From Bacteroidota bacterium (GTDB lineage: Bacteria; Bacteroidota; Bacteroidia; B-17B0; Aurantibacillaceae): 64,000 bases of DNA. A program made the translations under genes and the position numbers. Position 1 is the first letter of the stretch. Every line of letters begins with the position of its first letter. Under the pieces are notes generated by a model, which saw only the letters and a list, made by a program, of their open reading frames with translations, was not told the DNA's origin and made no database searches. The stretch is taken from the NCBI GenBank assembly GCA_030681615.1, contig JAUXSA010000056.1, positions 26,210-90,209 of the forward strand, read 5' to 3'. This document shows, in pieces, positions 33,371-41,471 of this stretch.

Positions 33371-34129
33371 ATGGAAACATTATTTATTGGCAGAAATCTT
33401 ATTTTTTTACCACAGGTTAATAGTACCAATTCTTATGCCATAGAGATGTTAAAGAACGTTAACCCTGTTGAAGGCACAGTGGTGCATACAGCTGAACAGA
33501 CCGATGGAAGAGGGCAGCGTGGAAGCGTGTGGAAGACCGAAAAGACAAGCAATTTAACCGCTTCGCTAATAGTAAGACCAACTTTTTTAGACCTTAAAAA
33601 CCAGCATTATTTGTATCAAATATCGGCATTGGCCTGTTATGACGCATTGGCTGAATTATTGGACAGTAGCCAATTTGACATAAAAATTAAATGGCCTAAT
33701 GACATATTGGTGAATAAACAGAAAATAGCCGGGATATTGATAGAGAACAACCTCACAAACACGCAGCTAAGCTGGAGTGTAGTGGGAGTGGGGATGAATG
33801 TTAACCAAATTATCTTTGATGAAACATTTAATGCTACCTCGCTAAAAGTGTTGCTAAATAAGGATATTGAGGTAGATAAAGTTTTAAAACTGTTCTGTAA
33901 ATATTTCGAAAAACATTATTTGGAACTAAAAAACAACAAATTAAGCAACATAAAAGAGACCTATTTAAAACACTTTTTCAGGTTACACAACTGGATGGAT
34001 TTTGAGATAGATGGTACCCTAAAAACCATGTTTGTAAAAGGTGTAAGTGAGGAAGGATTGTTGTGGTTAAAGACCAAGAATGATCAATCCTGTTATTTGG
34101 ACGTGAAAGATGTGAAATGGATCTATTAG
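33371..34129 (+). CDS. birA: Biotin--[acetyl-CoA-carboxylase] ligase
   Basis: A 252-aa biotin protein ligase of the monofunctional kind, with no N-terminal helix-turn-helix. It activates biotin with ATP and attaches it to the BCCP lysine of acetyl-CoA carboxylase. The catalytic core shows QTDGRGQRGSVWKT (the GRGxxG biotinyl-AMP loop), KIKWPNDILVNKQKIAGILIENN and VGVGMNVNQ. Divergent from rsfS, 79 bp apart. Confidence 0.93.
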   Translation: METLFIGRNLIFLPQVNSTNSYAIEMLKNVNPVEGTVVHTAEQTDGRGQRGSVWKTEKTSNLTASLIVRPTFLDLKNQHYLYQISALACYDALAELLDSSQFDIKIKWPNDILVNKQKIAGILIENNLTNTQLSWSVVGVGMNVNQIIFDETFNATSLKVLLNKDIEVDKVLKLFCKYFEKHYLELKNNKLSNIKETYLKHFFRLHNWMDFEIDGTLKTMFVKGVSEEGLLWLKTKNDQSCYLDVKDVKWIY

Positions 34130-34132
34130 TTT

Positions 34133-34164
34133 GACTAAAGACTAACGACTCAGGACTAATGACT
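34133..34164. repeat. GACTAA-type simple repeat (copy 1)
   Basis: GACTAAAG, then ACTAACGACTC and GGACTAATGACT form a tandem of degenerate GACTAA(C/T/A)-like units. An inverted copy is found at 52399-52441. The stop codon and last few residues (SLVLSR) of the leftward TIGR01777 gene lie inside it. Confidence 0.5.
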
Positions 34165-35053
34165 GCAACGCAGTTTCTACACTTTCGAATTTAAACTTAA
34201 AACCAGTATCTTTTATTTTTTGATTGCTGATCTTTAAGCCTTGGGTAACCATTACAGAACCTTCGCCCATAACTATTTTTAAAATAAAAGCTGGTACATT
34301 AGGTAAGAAAAAAGGTTTATTAAAACTCTTTGCCAATTGTTTAGAAAACTCTTTATTCGTTATCAATTCTGAAGCAACGCCATTGTATATGCCACTCACT
34401 TTTTGATCTGATAATGCATGTACAAAAATGGCAGCAATATCATGAATGTGGATCCAGGGAAAATACTGTTTGCCACTTGCGATCGCAGCGCCAAATCCTA
34501 ATTTAAATACCGGAGCCATTTTCGCATAAGCCCCACTTTGTTTGCTTAAGACTATTCCTGTTCTTATTATCGAAGTTCTAATTTCCGAATTAATAAAAGG
34601 CTCGTAACTTTTTTCCCAAAGTACACAGGTCTCAGCAAGAAAATCAGTTCCCGCATTATCCGTTTCTAAAAATAGTTTTTCGCTTTGCATGGCACCATAG
34701 TAACCCATAGCGCTACTACCAACTAAAGTGTGAATAGGAAATTTGTTTTTAGAGATGCAGTTAAATAATAGCTCACTGCTTTTAACCCGCGAATCGATGA
34801 TTTGTTTTTTGTATTCATGGGTCCAACGTTTGTCAGCAATTGGAGTTCCGGCTAAATGAATAATGCTTTCTACTCCTTCAAATGCTTTTTCATCAATATA
34901 ATCTTTAGAGATATCCCATTTAAATTTTGTAATTCCATTATAGTTACCGGCTTCCCTGCTTAACCAAACAACGGTATGTCCTTTTTTTAATAATAGTTCA
35001 GAAACAGTTTTACCAACTAAACCACTTCCTCCGGTTATTAATATTTTTGACAT
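34142..35053 (-). CDS. TIGR01777 family NAD(P)-dependent epimerase/oxidoreductase
   Basis: A 303-aa extended short-chain dehydrogenase-like protein starting at ATG 35053 (MSKILITGGSGLVGKTV), with the Rossmann motif GGSGLVG at the N-terminus. It follows the YfcH/TIGR01777 pattern: LSREAGNYN, HLAGTPIADKRWT, VGSSAMGYYGA and DAGTDFLAETCVLWE, then a C-terminal DUF1731-like part (NVPAFILKIVMGEGSVMVTQGLKISNQKIKDTGF, seen in part). Plant homologues regulate plastid division; the substrate in bacteria is unknown. The final codons come from a repeat (34133-34164). Confidence 0.88.
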   Translation of the reverse strand: MSKILITGGSGLVGKTVSELLLKKGHTVVWLSREAGNYNGITKFKWDISKDYIDEKAFEGVESIIHLAGTPIADKRWTHEYKKQIIDSRVKSSELLFNCISKNKFPIHTLVGSSAMGYYGAMQSEKLFLETDNAGTDFLAETCVLWEKSYEPFINSEIRTSIIRTGIVLSKQSGAYAKMAPVFKLGFGAAIASGKQYFPWIHIHDIAAIFVHALSDQKVSGIYNGVASELITNKEFSKQLAKSFNKPFFLPNVPAFILKIVMGEGSVMVTQGLKISNQKIKDTGFKFKFESVETALQSLVLSR

Positions 35054-35080
35054 TGTTGTTTTCTTAACGTTTAACAAGAA

Positions 35081-35088
35081 CAAATATA
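35081..35088 (-). promoter_or_regulatory. -7 box of the TIGR01777 gene
   Basis: The minus strand reads TATATTTG, a perfect TAnnTTTG, ending 27 nt before the ATG at 35053. This is conventional spacing. It argues against the longer frame that would begin at 35131. Confidence 0.5.
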
Positions 35089-35109
35089 CAACGCATATTT
35101 GAGTTTTTG

Positions 35110-35612
35110 CCGTCACTTTTTGCTTGATCAAAAAGTAACCAAAAAATCAAGGCTCACAAAGAAATTCTTTGATTTGTAGTTTTAAATTTTTTTGTGTCGC
35201 CCGCAAACTCGCCCCGTCAAGCAATTCATTTGCTAGGGGCTCAAACAGCGCGGGCTCGAATAATTTTAATTGCAGCTAACCGCTTAAATGTTTTGATTGA
35301 ACTATGCATTTAAAATTTGTCAGGATAAAAAATTAAAACTCAAATCGTACGGAATTTCTTTGAGGCCACCTCTGTGCGTGCTTATACGCATGGATTTACG
35401 GCTGTAGCTTGGCAGTTAGATGTTTGAGTTTTCGATCTTGATCTTTTGCAGAGATAGATGCGAGCTAAGCTAGGCGATTAGTTGATTAGGCACACAGAAA
35501 AGTGCTTAGCGAGGCAGCGATTTTTCTTTCGCTGCTCTACCTCGCGAAAGAAAAAATCTCCTTCAAAAGATCAAATGCGTTTTGGTTACTTTTGCGCGCC
35601 AAAAGTGACAAA
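35110..35612. repeat. ~500-bp structured non-coding element with inverted ends
   Basis: This is most of the 35054-35778 gap. The left end has a hairpin ACTTTTTG (35115-35122)/CAAAAAGT (35129-35136) followed by AACCAAAA. The right end holds the inverted equivalent, TTTTGGTTACTTTTG ... CAAAAGTGAC (about 35580-35609). Inside are CGCCCGC..GCCCC (35198-35215) facing GGGGC..GCGGGC (35236-35255), and a perfect 12-bp stem TTTTTCTTTCGC (35521-35532)/GCGAAAGAAAAA (35544-35555). No credible gene lies within; a 65-codon frame at 35482-35679 crosses the hairpins. Downstream (35613-35764) only a weak hairpin with a T-run (about 35709-35740) is seen. Confidence 0.6.
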
Positions 35613-35764
35613 AAAATTGTGCTGCAAACACACAGCTTGGCTTAAATATGCAATGCCTGCTTATGCTGCGCTAAATTGATAAAAAATATTTTAAATTATT
35701 AATAAAAGACTCCCCTTGTTTATAACACGGGATTTTTTTTGTACCTATTCAAAAGTTAATTGAA

Positions 35765-35772
35765 TATATTTG
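35765..35772 (+). promoter_or_regulatory. -7 box TATATTTG, 6 nt before the ferredoxin start
   Basis: A perfect TAnnTTTG ends 6 nt before ATG 35779. TTTG at 35738-35741 lies 23 nt further upstream, slightly longer than the usual 19-21. This predicts a leaderless message. Confidence 0.5.
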
Positions 35773-35778
35773 TTAGAG

Positions 35779-36087
35779 ATGGTTTTCGATATTCATATTT
35801 TTGTTTGTACCAATCAGCGTACAGGTGGTGATAGATTAAGCTGTGGCGAAACACACGGCCTGGAATTAGTAGCAGAATTTAAAAAACAATTAAAAGATCT
35901 AAAGGTGAATTTAAAAACACGCGCCAATAAAAGCGGTTGCCTGGGAATTTGCGATTTTGGCCCTACAGTAGCCATTTATCCGGATGGGATATTTTATGTT
36001 GGTGTAGAAAAAACAGATGTAAAAGAAATTATTGAGTCGCATGTTATAAATAAAAAAATTGTTGAACGCTTATTATTAAAACCGTAG
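35779..36087 (+). CDS. Thioredoxin-like [2Fe-2S] ferredoxin
   Basis: A 102-aa protein of the thioredoxin-fold 2Fe-2S ferredoxin family (related to NuoE and to cyanobacterial/Azotobacter-type Shethna ferredoxins). It opens DIHIFVCTNQR..GDRLSCGE and continues KSGCLGICDFGPTVAIYPDGIFY, giving the four cluster ligands C-x(about 12)-C and C-x3-C. It probably carries electrons in the cytoplasm. It begins a three-gene run (36091 and 36437 follow at 3 nt and 1 nt). The ATG is chosen because the upstream TTG lies in the -7 box. Confidence 0.87.
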   Translation: MVFDIHIFVCTNQRTGGDRLSCGETHGLELVAEFKKQLKDLKVNLKTRANKSGCLGICDFGPTVAIYPDGIFYVGVEKTDVKEIIESHVINKKIVERLLLKP

Positions 36088-36090
36088 ATC

Positions 36091-36435
36091 ATGGAAGAAT
36101 TAGAAGTGAACAATTTCCTGGTGCAGCAAAATTTATTCGACCTGTTTAAACGCCAGTTAAAAAAGGATTTTAGCAGTTGTAGTTTGGATACAGAGTTTGT
36201 GGAGGAATTACCAATAGATATGGAACCGTTAAAAGCCTCTATACGCTTGCAGTTAAAACCATTATTAAATAATTCGCAATTATCGGCTTTATTATATCGC
36301 ATAGATATTAGCGAATTGCAAATAAAAAATTACGAAGCAAAAAATAAAAACCTTTCTTTTGAAGACATCTTAGCTGAATTAATTATTAAACGCATCCTTC
36401 AAAAAGTGATCTTAAAGAAAAAATTCTCGCAATAA
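36091..36435 (+). CDS. Hypothetical protein between ferredoxin and GNAT genes
   Basis: A 114-aa soluble helical protein (MEELEVNNFLVQQNLFDLFKRQLKKDF) with a central PLKASIRLQLKPLL segment and a basic C-terminus (KRILQKVILKKKFSQ). It starts 3 nt after the ferredoxin gene and ends 1 nt before the GNAT gene, so it is clearly in the same operon. I do not recognise the family. Confidence 0.7.
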   Translation: MEELEVNNFLVQQNLFDLFKRQLKKDFSSCSLDTEFVEELPIDMEPLKASIRLQLKPLLNNSQLSALLYRIDISELQIKNYEAKNKNLSFEDILAELIIKRILQKVILKKKFSQ

Positions 36436-36436
36436 T

Positions 36437-36904
36437 ATGTCCGTAAATATTAGAATAGGAACTGAAAAAGATCTGCCTCGCGCACTCGAACTGGTAAGGG
36501 AATTAGCCATTTTTGAAGAAGCGCCAAAAGAGGTAGAAGTTACAATATCCGAAATGACTAACTGGGGTTTTGGTAAAGATAAACTCTTTGATTTTTTTGT
36601 TTTTGAAAAAGAAAATGTAATTGTTGGCATGGCATTATACTATTATAAATATTCAACCTGGAAAGGCAAGTGTTTATTTTTGGAAGATATTATTGTAACC
36701 GAAAGCGAACGTAAAAATGGTTATGGTAAATTGCTGTTTAATGAAGTAGTAAAAGTTGCCAAAACACAAAAGGTCAGGCGAATGGAGTGGCAGGTGTTGG
36801 ATTGGAACACAGCGGCCATTGAATTCTATAAAAAATACAATTCGCATTTAGATGGTGAGTGGATCAATTGTAAATTGACTTACGATCAGATACAAACATT
36901 GTAA
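36437..36904 (+). CDS. GNAT acetyltransferase, spermidine/spermine (diamine) N-acetyltransferase-like
   Basis: A 155-aa GNAT protein. It closely follows the SSAT pattern: IRIGTEKDLPRALELVRELAIFE, ALYYYKYSTWKGKCLFLEDIIV, the acetyl-CoA loop RKNGYGKLL (R/Q-x-x-G-x-G), RMEWQVLDWNTAAIEFYKKY and LDGEWINCKL. It should acetylate a small polyamine or thialysine-type amine; the exact substrate is unknown. It is the last gene of the ferredoxin run. Confidence 0.9.
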   Translation: MSVNIRIGTEKDLPRALELVRELAIFEEAPKEVEVTISEMTNWGFGKDKLFDFFVFEKENVIVGMALYYYKYSTWKGKCLFLEDIIVTESERKNGYGKLLFNEVVKVAKTQKVRRMEWQVLDWNTAAIEFYKKYNSHLDGEWINCKLTYDQIQTL

Positions 36905-36909
36905 GTTTT

Positions 36910-36985
36910 TAGCCACAGATTGCGCGAATTCTCACAGATCATTTAATTAAAAATTCTGTGCTAATCAGTGAAATCTGCGGCTTTT
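36910..36985. repeat. Palindromic intergenic repeat, copy D (terminator-like)
   Basis: AGCCACAGATTGCG (from about 36911) and its counterpart AAATCTGCGGCT (up to about 36983), with inner CACAGAT / ATTCTGTG arms, form a long imperfect hairpin ending in TTTTTATTT. It may terminate the ferredoxin-GNAT run. It is related in wording (CACAGATT) to the copies at 6418 and 42503. Confidence 0.55.
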
Positions 36986-37578
36986 TATTTCGAGGGTACC
37001 AAACATTTTGGCACGAACCATTTTCCTTTGTATGAGAGTGAGTCAATTATTTTATTATTACAATCAACGTACGATCCGTTTGCCCGTTTCATAACAAGCG
37101 CTTTTCCGTTATTAATTTCTTTGATCACTTCGCCTTTAAGTTCTTCTAAAGTTTTCTTTTTATTTTCAGAACCTATTTTAAATCCGAGTTCGTTATTGGC
37201 AAGGTCCATAACGCTGCCAAGGCTGTCAGGCAATTCGCCATTCTCACTCTGGCGCTTTAAAAACTGCCTGTAATTTCCTTTTTCATGGGCAATACCTAAT
37301 TTTCTAAGTTTTTTTATTTTGATCTTTTGCGCGAATGCGGCCATAAAAAATGCATGGCGGAAAGCGTCTAATCTTCCACCGGTAGTATATCCATCTAATA
37401 ACAATTTTGTGTTATTAGCATTATATACGATTGAAACCTTCTTATGGATCTTCTTTACTTTTAACGCTGCAAAGGGGTGCCATACCGACCACCAAAGCTC
37501 CTGTTTAAAAGGTTTTTGAGCCAATATACCATATGAAAATGAAAATAGAAGAAGAAATATTTTAAGTTTGCGAGCCAT
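36985..37578 (-). CDS. DUF6973-type secreted protein
   Basis: The 197-aa product has a signal peptide (MARKLKIFLLLFSFSYGILAQ). The mature part carries RLDAFRHAFFMAAFAQKI, HEKGNY and DLANNELGFKIGSE, the DAFRHA...H...NNExG pattern I associate with DUF6973 (and with toxin-like wxcM/'RHA' domains). The conserved His, Asp and Asn residues suggest an enzyme, but no activity is established. A near-consensus -7 box (TAAATTTA) ends 7 nt before the ATG. Confidence 0.7.
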   Translation of the reverse strand: MARKLKIFLLLFSFSYGILAQKPFKQELWWSVWHPFAALKVKKIHKKVSIVYNANNTKLLLDGYTTGGRLDAFRHAFFMAAFAQKIKIKKLRKLGIAHEKGNYRQFLKRQSENGELPDSLGSVMDLANNELGFKIGSENKKKTLEELKGEVIKEINNGKALVMKRANGSYVDCNNKIIDSLSYKGKWFVPKCLVPSK

Positions 37579-37677
37579 TGTTTTGTAAATTTATCGAATC
37601 GTCTAACAATTACCACAATTAACAGTCAAATGTTAGTATAATAGGCGAAAAAATTTATTTGACAGCGGGCTATCTGT

Positions 37678-37685
37678 TATATTTG
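37678..37685 (+). promoter_or_regulatory. -7 box TATATTTG, 5 nt before a GTG start
   Basis: A perfect TAnnTTTG ends 5 nt before GTG 37691. A TTTG at 37658-37661 lies 16 nt upstream, a little short for a -33 element. Predicts a leaderless message. Confidence 0.45.
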
Positions 37686-37690
37686 TTACC

Positions 37691-37957
37691 GTGGATATAA
37701 AAAACGATTTCATAACAACCCTTCTTAATAAAAAGACTACCGGTCTTGTTGTTAGTATCAATGATCTGCGCGATAAAGAATTTAGCGGCATTAAATTAAC
37801 CGCCGAAGAGAAATTCGCCTTATCTAACTTTGATAAATACCGCATCAGTGTTCTTAATTCCACTATCGATGAGGAAAAATTCCATTACCAGTATCGTCAA
37901 ATTCAAGTTATAGCTAACCTTAGCGATTGGCGTGAGTTTTTAAGAAAAGATTTTTAG
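37691..37957 (+). CDS. Small conserved-looking hypothetical protein
   Basis: An 88-aa cytoplasmic protein (DIKNDFITTLLNKKTTG...) with mixed alpha/beta character and no known motif. No internal Met exists, so GTG 37691 is the only reasonable start. It lies between DUF6973 (divergent) and fbp (91 nt downstream). Function unknown. Confidence 0.55.
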   Translation: MDIKNDFITTLLNKKTTGLVVSINDLRDKEFSGIKLTAEEKFALSNFDKYRISVLNSTIDEEKFHYQYRQIQVIANLSDWREFLRKDF

Positions 37958-38048
37958 TTATTTATCCTCATTTTCAGCTAAATACTCTTAATTAGTTAGC
38001 TTTAATCATTAATTTTTTTACTTTTGATTTTTAATTAAACATGTAAGA

Positions 38049-39062
38049 ATGAAGGTGAAAACATTAGGTCAATTTATAATCGAAAAACAAACCGATTTCC
38101 CATTTGCTAAGGGCGAATTATCACGTTTATTGCGTGATATTGGCATTGCCGCCAAAATTGTTAACCGCGAGGTAAACAAAGCAGGATTAGTTGAAATTTT
38201 AGGTGAAACAGGTGAAACTAATATACAAGGCGAGCGCGTTAAAAAACTAGATGTATTTGCAAATGACCAGTTTATTGCTGCTTTAAAGGCCGGTGGCGAA
38301 GTTTGTGCCATTGCCAGCGAAGAGAACGACGAAATTATACCAATTGATTCAGAGATCTCTAAAAACGCCAAATATGTTGTAGCTATGGATCCATTGGATG
38401 GTTCTTCAAATATTGATGTGAATGTATCGGTTGGTACCATTTTTTCTATTTACCGTCGTACAACTTTAAGCGGACCGGGCACTATTGAAGATTTTATGCA
38501 ACGTGGTACCGAGCAGGTGGCTGCCGGCTATATTATTTATGGATCGAGCTGTATGTTGGTTTATACTACCGGTAAAGGCGTTTATGGTTTTACGTTAGAT
38601 CCAAGTATTGGTGAGTTTTGTTTATCGCACCCATTAATGCAAACAAAAACGGCCGGAAATGTTTATTCAGTTAACGAAGGAAATTATTTACACTTTCCTG
38701 AAGGTGTAAAAAAATATATTAAATATTGTCAGGAAGAAGACAAAGCAACTAATCGTCCGTATTCTTCACGTTACATTGGTTCAGGTGTTGCAGATATTCA
38801 CCGTAACTTAATTGTGGGTGGAGTATATATTTATCCAACTACAACAAAATCTCCTAACGGTAAATTGCGTTTATTATATGAGTGCAATCCTTTAGCTTTT
38901 ATTATTGAACAGGCAGGAGGTAAAGCTACAACAGGTTATAAACGCATTATGGAAGTGCCAATTACAGAACTACACCAACGTACGCCTTTATTTTTAGGCA
39001 GTTCAGATATGGTGGATAAGGTAATGGAATTCATGACCAAATACGCCGAAGTAAAAGCTTAA
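38049..39062 (+). CDS. fbp: Fructose-1,6-bisphosphatase, class 1
   Basis: A 337-aa gluconeogenic phosphatase that converts fructose 1,6-bisphosphate to fructose 6-phosphate. Family hallmarks are [39 protein letters not shown] (metal and phosphate binding) and the late GGKATTG / [11 protein letters not shown]. The length matches class 1 enzymes. Its stop codon TAATG overlaps the start of the following GT2 gene by one base. pfkA, the opposing enzyme, lies 2.4 kb away on the other strand. Confidence 0.96.
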   Translation: MKVKTLGQFIIEKQTDFPFAKGELSRLLRDIGIAAKIVNREVNKAGLVEILGETGETNIQGERVKKLDVFANDQFIAALKAGGEVCAIASEENDEIIPIDSEISKNAKYVVAMDPLDGSSNIDVNVSVGTIFSIYRRTTLSGPGTIEDFMQRGTEQVAAGYIIYGSSCMLVYTTGKGVYGFTLDPSIGEFCLSHPLMQTKTAGNVYSVNEGNYLHFPEGVKKYIKYCQEEDKATNRPYSSRYIGSGVADIHRNLIVGGVYIYPTTTKSPNGKLRLLYECNPLAFIIEQAGGKATTGYKRIMEVPITELHQRTPLFLGSSDMVDKVMEFMTKYAEVKA

Positions 39063-40033
39063 TGAGTTCAAACTGTCAAATATCAGTAATTATTCCTCTT
39101 AAAGATGAAGAGGAATCGTTACCGGAATTGCACGATTGGATCGTAAAGACCATGACGGAGAATAATTATTCTTACGAAATAGTTTTTATTGATGATGGTA
39201 GCAAAGATAATTCGTGGCAGGTAATTGAAAACTTAGCGCAAAAAAATTCAAATGTAAAAGCAATAAAATTCCGCAGGAATTACGGTAAGTCGCCGGCGCT
39301 GCATTTGGGATTTGAAGCGGCGCAAGGCGATGTGGTAATTACTATGGATGCCGACCTGCAGGATAGTCCTGACGAGATACCCGAACTTTATAAAATGATA
39401 ACGGTTGATGGCTTTGATCTTGTGAGTGGCTGGAAACAAAAACGTTATGATAACGCTGTTACAAAAAATCTTCCTTCTAAATTATATAACTGGACCAACA
39501 GAAAAATAAGCGGCATTAAATTGCACGATATGAATTGCGGTTTAAAAGCTTATAAAAAGAAAGTCGTAAAAAGTATTGAAGTGTATGGCGAGATGCACCG
39601 CTTCATTCCTGTAATGGCAAAGGCTGCAGGCTTTAGTAAGATAGGGGAAAAAGTAGTTCAACATAAAGCACGTAAATATGGTGTAAGCAAATTTGGCTGG
39701 GACCGTTTTATAAATGGTTTTTTAGATCTGCTAACCATTACCTTTCTTTCAAAATTCGGAAAACGCCCAATGCATTTCTTTGGATTGGTTGGTACACTAT
39801 TATTTTTAGTGGGTTTTGCTTTTGCTTTTTATTTAGGCGCGTATAAACTTTATTGTGCTTACACACATCATGCTGCAAGATTAATTACCGAGCGTCCTTC
39901 CTTTTATATTTCATTAACCTGTATGATCATTGGTAGCATGATGTTCTTAGCGGGTTTTATTGGCGAATTAATTTTACGCAACAGCCCTGTTAGAAATAAC
40001 TATCTGGTGGACGAGAAATTAAATCTAAAATGA
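39062..40033 (+). CDS. Family 2 glycosyltransferase with two C-terminal membrane helices
   Basis: The 323-aa product has a GT2 catalytic domain (about 8-230), with VIIPLKDEEESLPEL, FIDDGSKDNSW, DADLQDSPDEIPEL (DxD) and a later GWDRF, followed by two membrane helices (about 238-262 and 280-305). This arrangement is that of polyprenyl-phosphate sugar transferases (ArnC/GtrB/DPM-like), which load a sugar onto undecaprenyl phosphate. It is coupled to fbp upstream and to a membrane protein downstream (4-nt overlap). Confidence 0.9.
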   Translation: MSSNCQISVIIPLKDEEESLPELHDWIVKTMTENNYSYEIVFIDDGSKDNSWQVIENLAQKNSNVKAIKFRRNYGKSPALHLGFEAAQGDVVITMDADLQDSPDEIPELYKMITVDGFDLVSGWKQKRYDNAVTKNLPSKLYNWTNRKISGIKLHDMNCGLKAYKKKVVKSIEVYGEMHRFIPVMAKAAGFSKIGEKVVQHKARKYGVSKFGWDRFINGFLDLLTITFLSKFGKRPMHFFGLVGTLLFLVGFAFAFYLGAYKLYCAYTHHAARLITERPSFYISLTCMIIGSMMFLAGFIGELILRNSPVRNNYLVDEKLNLK

Positions 40034-40629
40034 AGGAAGAGGGAAAAAAACGAGCACCACGTATCCCTTTAACTCCTGAGGAAGTAGCAGAATTAGTTGA
40101 GATCAAAAAGATCCGAGCCTTCAACAAAGTTCAGCGTTTCAAAAGATCATTCATTTATAAATTCTTAAACTGTTTTAATGTTTTTTGTTTTTTCGTTTTC
40201 TGCGAATTAATTATTTCTTTTTACGGGCCTTGTCATTACCAAACACATTATTCAAAAAATGTGCTTGTAACTTATGGCGATAAAAAAAATGAAGCCGGTA
40301 AACGTAAGATTTCTGATATTGTAATAATAGATGTAAACGATAAAAGCTATAACCTGATCGTAAATGAATTTATTGAAACGCCAGCAAAATACACAGCATT
40401 TAAAGTAGGGAAAGATTATTTGCTTCGGCGGGAAATAAAAGCTTACATAAATACTTCAGATGATTATTACAGGATCCAGGATGCCAGCCCTATTTTATTC
40501 CTGTCTGTTTTTATAGGCACCTTTTCGCTGATCTTTTTTTCGTACAACCTAAATCAAAATCTCCATTCACTGGGAGCTATCTCAATTATTAACGCCATTA
40601 CATTGATGGCATTCCTTTGTATTTGTTAG
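40030..40629 (+). CDS. Two-helix membrane protein, unknown
   Basis: A 199-aa protein with a basic cytoplasmic N-terminus (to about 48), one membrane helix (about 50-68), a soluble beta-rich extracytoplasmic domain (about 70-155) and a C-terminal hydrophobic pair (about 156-199). It overlaps the GT2 gene by 4 nt (ATGA), so it is translationally coupled and may work with it. I do not recognise the family. Confidence 0.7.
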   Translation: MKEEGKKRAPRIPLTPEEVAELVEIKKIRAFNKVQRFKRSFIYKFLNCFNVFCFFVFCELIISFYGPCHYQTHYSKNVLVTYGDKKNEAGKRKISDIVIIDVNDKSYNLIVNEFIETPAKYTAFKVGKDYLLRREIKAYINTSDDYYRIQDASPILFLSVFIGTFSLIFFSYNLNQNLHSLGAISIINAITLMAFLCIC

Positions 40630-41250
40630 TTACTCCAACAATTCAGAGGCATACATATCGCCTGGCGAGATCATATTTTCATCCATTGGAATATTTTTAC
40701 CGTAACGTACTTCTAGTTTCTTTTTTACAGCAGGATGTGTAAGATCAAATTCTTTTAAAGGTTTTAAGGCGCCCACATTTATACCAAGGGCTTTGTTATA
40801 GAGTTTCCAAACATATTCAGAGCAATACATTTCTTTATCGTCCCAGCTAAAACCAAGATCATAATGCAGACCTAATTTTGATTTGGCATCAGATAACATT
40901 TTTATTATTGCCTCAGGTGTTAAAAGCGATTGATCTTTTAAGCGGCGGATCTCATAAGTTCCATCTGCACTCATACCAATAAACCCATTCAGCGAGCTTC
41001 TCATAACGGGTTCTACAGCGTGGTAAACATATTCTTTACCGTCTTCAAAAAAGATAACGCCAACGTGTGTGTACTTTGATTTGGTTGCTAACTGTATAGC
41101 TTTGCCTTGTCCGGATGGATTAACGATAAAAATAATATCGCCGTTCTTATGCGGTTTACCTGCTTTGGTTTTTTCTACTGTATGAAAAGCAGTAAAGCCA
41201 AATACAAAAAAAGAAATAATAATGGTGGAGAGTAAAATGATCTTGCGCAT
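40630..41250 (-). CDS. YiiX/YebB-like NlpC/P60 (permuted papain-fold) hydrolase
   Basis: The 206-aa product has an N-terminal signal or anchor (MRKIILLSTIIISFFVFGF). A YiiX-type fold follows: GDIIFIVNPSGQGKAIQLAT, then KYTHVGVIFF (catalytic His), YHAVEP, and YCSEYVWKLY with the nucleophilic Cys. These permuted NlpC/P60 enzymes act on amides or peptides in the cell wall or lipids; the substrate is unknown. Its stop codon abuts the stop of the previous gene. Confidence 0.85.
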   Translation of the reverse strand: MRKIILLSTIIISFFVFGFTAFHTVEKTKAGKPHKNGDIIFIVNPSGQGKAIQLATKSKYTHVGVIFFEDGKEYVYHAVEPVMRSSLNGFIGMSADGTYEIRRLKDQSLLTPEAIIKMLSDAKSKLGLHYDLGFSWDDKEMYCSEYVWKLYNKALGINVGALKPLKEFDLTHPAVKKKLEVRYGKNIPMDENMISPGDMYASELLE

Positions 41251-41336
41251 GATGGGATTTTTAACTAAAACGTTTAAAAAGCGTGAAAGTTACAGGGGTT
41301 AACAAAAATTTGGAGATTTCCTTCCTTCTTGAACAT

Positions 41337-41457
41337 GTCACGTCGAGTAGAAAATTCTGCCTCTTTGAATTTTCGTATCGAGACGCTTCTAACCGTTCTC
41401 GATACTCCCGATAGCTATCGGGATTGCAAGAGGCAGGCAAAAATAACTCGAACTGAC
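41337..41457. repeat. Nested inverted-repeat element (~120 bp)
   Basis: From outside in, the arms are GTCACGTCGAGT (41337-41348)/ACTCGAACTGAC (41446-41457), 10 of 12 matching; CTGCCTCTT (41357-41365)/AAGAGGCAG (41428-41436), perfect; GTATCGAGA (41375-41383)/TCTCGATAC (41397-41405), perfect. An 18-bp perfect palindrome, TCCCGATAGCTATCGGGA (41406-41423), sits beside the inner stem. It lies between pfkA and the YiiX gene. I recall similar sequences scattered in other Bacteroidota. Confidence 0.7.
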
Positions 41458-41471
41458 AGTAATTGAGAGAA

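Noticed and set aside
35482..35679. 65-codon open frame in the 35-kb gap
   Set aside because: It crosses the perfect 12-bp stem (35521-35555) and the right terminal hairpin of the structured element, and its residue composition (RQRFFFRCSTSRKKK) is that of a translated repeat.
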